A stretch of 51,693 bases of DNA. It comes from an uncultured Planococcus sp. (GTDB lineage: Bacteria; Bacillota; Bacilli; Bacillales_A; Planococcaceae). The notes under the pieces were generated by a model that ran no database searches, had not been told where the DNA came from, and saw only the letters and a program-made list of their open reading frames with translations. Where the stretch lies: NCBI GenBank assembly GCA_947493585.1, contig CANLRI010000009.1, positions 1-51,693 on the forward strand, written 5' to 3'. Numbering within the stretch: position 1 is the stretch's first letter; each line of letters opens with the position of its first letter. Of this stretch, positions 47,763 through 51,693 are shown piece after piece. Made by a program: the position numbers and the translations under genes.

Positions 47763-49274
47763 ATGGTTATTCGCACAATCGCCAATCGAGTCGGAACCAT
47801 CGAAATTGATCAGAACGCGTTTTATTTCTTGCAGCCACTAACCGCATTTAAAACAGAGGAAATGGAACAAATCGAACGGGCTTACGAGAAACAGATGCAA
47901 CAGGTCACAGGAGATCCGACCTTCTTATCAGCTCAGGAGATTTCTTTTCAATCCGGTCAGGTCCGGTTCGAATACGACTTAACGGATTTGCATAGTTTTC
48001 ATGTATTGAAAGCGATGGCATTCGAAGACAAGCTGACGTATTACTTATCGCTCGTCCAACTGGCCCGGCAGTCTGAAGTCAATGTCTTGTGGCAAAAAGA
48101 GAATTTCGTGCTCAATAAAGAGGAATCTCTCCTTCATGTCATGGTCGCTGAAAATGACGTGATGCCACTAAGCCATGAGAAAGACCGACTGACAGCTGTC
48201 AAAGAGCTCATCATCATTTCTCTGACACGATTAAATCAAGTGTACGGCAGACCAAGAAGAACCGACTTTTTAGAGCAAAGCGATGAAGTGATCCGATTTG
48301 CCGAAACGATTTATTTGCGCCTGCAGTCGTTGGAAGAAATGGAATCCTATATTTCAGATGTGTTCAATCAAGTAGAAGAAAAGCAAAAAGCGAAGCAACA
48401 AGAACTGGAGTTGGCCAAGCAAAATCAAACGAAGTGGTCCGTCACGATGGTATCGCTTCGTAAGAGTCTTCAACGACTCCCTGCCTTCAACAGACGGACT
48501 AAAGAAAACCTTACAAAACCGGCAGCTGGTGGGAATAGAAAGTTGTTCGTCGGTGTAGCTGCAGTCCTTCTGGCAGCATTCGGACTGAACGTTGTCCTTA
48601 CGCAAGCCACAGAGAATGCTCAGGAAACGGAATTAGAGGAAGGGACCGATGGCGAACTAAATCTGACAGACGTTTATCGAGATGGGCTTTTGGGAGATAC
48701 AGAGAGTGTCTTGGAAAGCTTAGAATCTGTAGACTACAGTGAGTTGCAGCCTGCTGATCAGAACGTGCTCAATCGCTTATACATCGAGCAAGGCGAGTAT
48801 GAAAAAGCCCTTCATCATCAACCCGAGTTACTTGGAACCATTGCAGAGCAACTGAGTCGTGATGGAGACGCGAAAGGGCTTGAGAACCTTCAAGAGATGA
48901 CTGACGAACCTTCCGAAGTGATTGAGTTTGAACTAGCTGCTGTGGAAGAAGAATGGAAGCGCATTATCGAATTGCGAAACCAAGTCGAACTAACTGACTG
49001 GCGTGTTAAAACCGTTTTAGCAGCATTTGCTGCAGAGAAGGATTTCCAAGGCGCGAAAGGGTTTCTCGAAAAACACAATTTAACTGATAAAAAGTTCATG
49101 AGCTCAGTGTTAGAAGCTGAAAAAGAGGCGCTTCAGTTAGAGGAATTGCAGGTAGAGAAACAGAAACTAAAAGAAACGATTGAAAAAGAGAACGATAAAA
49201 AAGTATCGAAGAAAGCCGAAGAGCGCTTGAAAGAGATCAATCAAGAAATTGAAGAGATTGCTGAGCGAGAGTAA
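47763..49274 (+). CDS. EssB/YukC-like membrane pseudokinase protein
   Basis: A 503-residue bitopic protein whose order of parts matches type VII secretion EssB/YukC: an N-terminal pseudokinase-like domain (about 1-215, with FEDKLTYYLSLVQLARQ), one membrane helix near 262-280 (KLFVGVAAVLLAAFGLNVVL), an external helical-repeat domain, and a long charged coiled coil at the end (QKLKETIEKENDKKVSKKAE). No kinase catalytic motif is visible. No other type VII genes (EssC, EsxA) are present, so it appears to serve the conjugation channel. AAAGGTGGTG precedes the ATG. Confidence 0.7.
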   Translation: MVIRTIANRVGTIEIDQNAFYFLQPLTAFKTEEMEQIERAYEKQMQQVTGDPTFLSAQEISFQSGQVRFEYDLTDLHSFHVLKAMAFEDKLTYYLSLVQLARQSEVNVLWQKENFVLNKEESLLHVMVAENDVMPLSHEKDRLTAVKELIIISLTRLNQVYGRPRRTDFLEQSDEVIRFAETIYLRLQSLEEMESYISDVFNQVEEKQKAKQQELELAKQNQTKWSVTMVSLRKSLQRLPAFNRRTKENLTKPAAGGNRKLFVGVAAVLLAAFGLNVVLTQATENAQETELEEGTDGELNLTDVYRDGLLGDTESVLESLESVDYSELQPADQNVLNRLYIEQGEYEKALHHQPELLGTIAEQLSRDGDAKGLENLQEMTDEPSEVIEFELAAVEEEWKRIIELRNQVELTDWRVKTVLAAFAAEKDFQGAKGFLEKHNLTDKKFMSSVLEAEKEALQLEELQVEKQKLKETIEKENDKKVSKKAEERLKEINQEIEEIAERE

Positions 49275-49285
49275 GGGGGAAGAGT

Positions 49286-49537
49286 GTGCATACAAAAAGG
49301 ATTAACAATTTAGGACGTATTGTGATTCCAAAAGAGATTTTAGAGATGTTTGAGCTGCACGAAGGTGACTTAGTTGATATTACGCATAACGATCGGCAAA
49401 TTATCGTCGAGCCTCATCGACAACGCTATGTCTGTGCCGTGACAGGTAAAGTGACGGAAGAAGCCATTCGGATTGGCGAAGCCTGGATCAGCAAAGAGGG
49501 CCTAAAGCAAATTGTGAAATACATGAGTGACGAATAA
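49286..49537 (+). CDS. AbrB-like regulator at the end of the conjugation operon
   Basis: An 83-residue protein with an N-terminal SpoVT/AbrB swapped-hairpin domain (NNLGRIVIPKEILEMFELHE) and the C-terminal AbrB-type CAVTGK segment. The start is GTG 49286 with GGGGGAAG upstream, 11 bp after the preceding gene. It probably tunes transfer gene expression. It ends at a strong terminator. Confidence 0.88.
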   Translation: MHTKRINNLGRIVIPKEILEMFELHEGDLVDITHNDRQIIVEPHRQRYVCAVTGKVTEEAIRIGEAWISKEGLKQIVKYMSDE

Positions 49538-49579
49538 AAGCGTACCCGGCCATAATCGAATAGCCGGGTACGCTTTTTG
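49536..49579. terminator. Bidirectional terminator after the conjugation operon
   Basis: A perfect 15-bp stem AAAAGCGTACCCGGC (49536-49550) with GCCGGGTACGCTTTT (49563-49577), then TT. It separates convergent AbrB and antitoxin genes. Confidence 0.92.
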
Positions 49580-49590
49580 GTTGGACTGGA

Positions 49591-49914
49591 TTAGACAGAG
49601 ACGATTTGTTGGTCTTCCGCAACATGAGGTTCGTTTTTCAGAATTTCCAACAGCCGGCGAGCCGTACCACTTGGATGGTTTGTTCCTCGTTCCCATGCTT
49701 CTACTGTTTTAGTGGAAACGCCCATCAAGGCCGCAAATGACTTCTGTGTTAAGTTCATCTGTAGACGCAAGTCCTTGATTTCTTGCGCAGAAAAAGTGGC
49801 GAGTTCTTTGATCGCGACCGTTTTCTTGCGGGCTTTGGTCGAATTGCCTTCTGCGTATTCAATCGCTTGCCCTAGACTCGTTTTTAGTTCGTGAAACAAT
49901 TGGTCTTCATTCAT
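49591..49914 (-). CDS. HigA/XRE-type antitoxin
   Basis: A 107-residue protein with a C-terminal XRE helix-turn-helix (IKDLRLQMNLTQKSFAALMG, then TKTVEAWERG and ARRLLEIL), the order found in HigA/NadS-type antitoxins placed after the toxin gene. Its ATG overlaps the toxin stop by 4 bp (ATGA). It should bind the palindrome at 50309 and neutralise the toxin. Confidence 0.87.
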   Translation of the reverse strand: MNEDQLFHELKTSLGQAIEYAEGNSTKARKKTVAIKELATFSAQEIKDLRLQMNLTQKSFAALMGVSTKTVEAWERGTNHPSGTARRLLEILKNEPHVAEDQQIVSV

Positions 49915-50273
49915 TGGTCATCCATCCTTTCAGAACTATAAAAGCTCTTTAATTGGTCTACCAATTGCTTGAGCGCTCTCTTTTGGTCTGGTTTCAAATT
50001 GCCTTGTTGGTTCTTCGCGTAAATCAGCAGCAAAATCGTATGGGAGGACGTCTGGATATCCAAGTAAATGATGCGATACGCGCCACTTTTGCCTTGATGT
50101 TCGCTTTCCGGTGAAAACCGCATTTTCCGAAGGCCACCGGTCCCCGTGATGACGTCCCCTTGTCCGGGATCGGTCAGCAGTTGAAGTTCGAGTTCGCGCT
50201 GTTCAGCAGCCCCTAGTCCTTGCTTTTTCCAATTTTGATCAAAGTTTTCTACATATACAAAGGTTCTTTTCAT
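49911..50273 (-). CDS. HigB/RelE-type toxin
   Basis: A 120-residue protein with the pattern of HigB/RelE toxins that precede their antitoxin: VYVENFDQNWKKQGL at the start, DVITGTGGLRKMRFSPES and GAYRIIYLDIQTSSHTILLL in the core. The core includes the RKMRF and YRIIY strands with catalytic basic residues. It likely cleaves mRNA. It is encoded upstream of and overlapping its antitoxin, the usual inverted order of higBA. Confidence 0.87.
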   Translation of the reverse strand: MKRTFVYVENFDQNWKKQGLGAAEQRELELQLLTDPGQGDVITGTGGLRKMRFSPESEHQGKSGAYRIIYLDIQTSSHTILLLIYAKNQQGNLKPDQKRALKQLVDQLKSFYSSERMDDQ

Positions 50274-50308
50274 ACATACCTCTCAACGGGTGACATTTAC
50301 TCTCTTAA

Positions 50309-50333
50309 ATATACCCTATTCAATAGGGTATAT
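50309..50333 (-). promoter_or_regulatory. higBA operator palindrome
   Basis: Perfect arms ATATACCCTAT (50309-50319) and ATAGGGTATAT (50323-50333) around TCA, 36 bp upstream of the toxin start. Confidence 0.75.
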
Positions 50334-50362
50334 CAACTAAACTATACTCGTTCAGGACCAAT

Positions 50363-50410
50363 AAAAAACCCACCATGATCCGCATTGCTAAGAGGAGTGG
50401 TGGGTTCTAT
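50363..50410 (-). terminator. Terminator of the AbrB gene at 50446
   Basis: On the minus strand AACCCACCA pairs with TGGTGGGTT (50406-50398 and 50376-50368) and TTTTTTATT follows. Confidence 0.75.
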
Positions 50411-50445
50411 CGTTTTTTAATATGAGGGGTTAATTAACTAATCGA

Positions 50446-50724
50446 TTACTTTCTGAAGTTCTGCAATTCCTCCAAGAGGAGGGCTGCGCCTTTCGGACTC
50501 AAGTGAAGTCCCTTCGCATAAGTTGATTCAAAATTTTCGTTTAGAATTTCACCCGTAATCGCACATGCTTTTTCTGTCTGATATTTCCGCAAAATAATTC
50601 GATCGTCTTCCACAAATATCTCCATGGCATCCCCAACCGAGACACCAAGCGCTCTTCTTAATTCAATCGGTGTGACAATACGTCCTAGTTGATCAACTTT
50701 CCGAACAATTCCTGTGCTTTTCAT
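50446..50724 (-). CDS. AbrB/Abh-family transition-state-type regulator
   Basis: A 92-residue protein close to B. subtilis AbrB/Abh: the N-terminal STGIVRKVDQLGRIVTPIEL and RRALGVSVGDAMEIF swapped-hairpin domain, and the C-terminal ACAITGEI segment. TTRE-like difference: VTPIEL replaces the usual VIPIEL. AAAGGAG precedes the ATG. It may act on plasmid or chromosomal promoters. A second, more distant AbrB-like protein is encoded at 49286. Confidence 0.92.
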   Translation of the reverse strand: MKSTGIVRKVDQLGRIVTPIELRRALGVSVGDAMEIFVEDDRIILRKYQTEKACAITGEILNENFESTYAKGLHLSPKGAALLLEELQNFRK

Positions 50725-50764
50725 CTGATATCTCCTTTTAGAATGAATACTTAGAAAAGACCCG

Positions 50765-50992
50765 TTAGTCTTCCCAGAGTTCGTCCATTAATTCTTCAAT
50801 TTCTTTTCTTCGTTTTTCGGTTTCAGCTTCGAGAATGATTACCTGATTGTCCTTGATTTCAATAAAGTCACCTGGTTTAGCAGCTTCTGGGAAGAGGTGC
50901 TTTTGGAAGTCTTGCGTAACCCCATCAATTTCTACCACGACAATGTCTTCTTCAAAACGGTCGATGATGCCTTTTAAGGGCTTCATGATCAT
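50765..50992 (-). CDS. DUF3006 family protein
   Basis: A 75-residue protein (KGIIDRFEEDIVVVEIDG, then GDFIEIKDNQVIILEAET) with the small beta-barrel followed by a charged helix that defines DUF3006. Members usually follow a secreted metallo-beta-lactamase gene, as here, where the ATG overlaps the upstream stop by 4 bp. ATG 50986 is an alternative start. Function unknown. Confidence 0.85.
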   Translation of the reverse strand: MIMKPLKGIIDRFEEDIVVVEIDGVTQDFQKHLFPEAAKPGDFIEIKDNQVIILEAETEKRRKEIEELMDELWED

Positions 50993-51693
50993 TTGACCGT
51001 GGCGACTGTGATTTTTGTGCCAGTCGACGTGAAAATAATGTTTCCTTTTTGATCTGTCCGGTAGATGCTGGTCTTATACGGTTTGAATCGGTTAATCACT
51101 TCAGTGGATGGATGGCCATACGAGTTTTTTCCCACGCTAATGACGGCATATTTAGGTTTTACAACGTCTAAAAAGTTTTTGTTAGAAGACGTTTTAGCCC
51201 CGTGGTGCCCAACCTTTAGTACATCTGCCTGAAGCGTCTGCTTTGCCTTTACCATATCGGTTTCTGCAGTTTTTTCTGCGTCACCTGTAAACAAGAACTT
51301 GTTCTTATTATACGTGATGTGAAGAACGGCGCTCCAGTTGTTTAAATCGGTTTTCCCATAATCGCGGACCGGTCCCACAAACTTAGCCGTACCGGTTTTC
51401 AATGGCAACTTGACGCCAGCTTTGGCCGTTTTGATGGTCAACTTCTCTGCTTTCACAGCTTTCAAGAAGTTTTTGTAAGCGTCGGTCGTATGCGACACTT
51501 TTGGAGCATACACAGACTCTACTTTATATGCTTTTAACACTTCATCCAGCGCACCAATGTGATCGGCATCAGGGTGTGTAGCAATCATGATTTCGATGTC
51601 ATCGACTTTCTGTTTCTTGAGGTAGGCAATGATCTTATCGCCTTGTCCTTGGCGTCCACCATCGATGAGAATATCTTCGCCGCCTGGCATTTT
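50989..51693 (-). CDS. ComEC/Rec2-like metallo-beta-lactamase protein, 5' part outside window
   Basis: The C-terminal 234 residues of a metallo-beta-lactamase-fold hydrolase like the C-terminal domain of ComEC. It shows MPGGEDILIDGG, the zinc motif THPDADHIGA, LFTGDAEKTAE, VLKVGHHGAKTSS and the final SVGKNSYGHPS. The frame runs off the window edge at 51693, so the signal peptide or N-terminal domain is not seen. Homologues act as secreted nucleases or competence-related proteins. It is coupled to the DUF3006 gene. Confidence 0.85.
   Translation of the reverse strand, partial: KMPGGEDILIDGGRQGQGDKIIAYLKKQKVDDIEIMIATHPDADHIGALDEVLKAYKVESVYAPKVSHTTDAYKNFLKAVKAEKLTIKTAKAGVKLPLKTGTAKFVGPVRDYGKTDLNNWSAVLHITYNKNKFLFTGDAEKTAETDMVKAKQTLQADVLKVGHHGAKTSSNKNFLDVVKPKYAVISVGKNSYGHPSTEVINRFKPYKTSIYRTDQKGNIIFTSTGTKITVATVK

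Overview
The window reads as part of a mosaic, conjugative metal-resistance plasmid of a low-to-mid GC Gram-positive bacterium of class Bacilli. The evidence is strong AGGAGG-type ribosome binding sites, CopY/CzrA/RsbR/AbrB-type proteins, an Inc18-type Rep, a pSK41-like RepA_N initiator and a Gram-positive type IV secretion operon. A Planococcaceae-like host is plausible, but the genus is inference. No rRNA and no CRISPR array is present.

Layout. (1) 1-17.1 kb is an accessory region punctuated by three 28-bp dif-like palindromes (47, 14527, 17083). The first interval holds an IS3-family insertion, a cysteine-rich copper storage protein, a thioredoxin, a tRNA-Cys, copY-copZ-copA, a glutaredoxin-like protein, a second CopZ, a His-rich protein, a MATE transporter, a Met-rich multicopper oxidase, a CueP-like lipoprotein, czcD-czrA and a RelE-type toxin-antitoxin pair. 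The second interval holds a GyrI-like protein, a BtrH/C39-like protein and a Rob-like AraC regulator. (2) 17.1-27.2 kb is a loosely packed stretch: MerR plus CPBP protease, a gdpP-dnaB chimeric pseudogene, two divergent RsbR paralogues, a sigma-factor remnant, DUF5348 and YolD genes. (3) 27.2-34.7 kb is the mobilisation block on the minus strand: RadC-like protein, ArdC-like protein, coupling protein and MobQ relaxase, with a predicted oriT and two small accessory genes. (4) 34.9-40.7 kb is maintenance: ParA plus a ribbon-helix-helix partner, a 7+7 array of 53-bp repeats, an Inc18-type Rep, an XRE regulator and a second initiator of the RepA_N family. (5) 40.8-49.5 kb is a rightward conjugation operon (pilin-like, VirB3-like, VirB4, cell-wall hydrolase, NTF2-like, VirB6/TrsL-like, lipoprotein, EssB-like, AbrB). 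(6) 49.6-51.7 kb carries a HigBA-like pair, AbrB, DUF3006 and a partial ComEC-like metallo-beta-lactamase.

How it fits together. The copper genes form a CopY regulon. Two promoters, one before the thioredoxin and one before the tRNA-Cys, each carry two TACAnnTGTA-type operators. No terminator is visible between the tRNA and copY, so a cysteine tRNA appears to be the first gene of a copper-inducible operon whose products are rich in cysteine. This is the observation I consider most novel. Next in interest are the dif-like sites, which suggest Xer-driven module exchange in a Gram-positive plasmid, the 53-bp (five helical turns) partition/origin array whose core is reused as the hairpin at the end of the par operon, and a highly structured intergenic segment between ardC and radC.

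Start codons were chosen mainly from Shine-Dalgarno spacing. Functions come from motifs recognised by eye; no database search was run.
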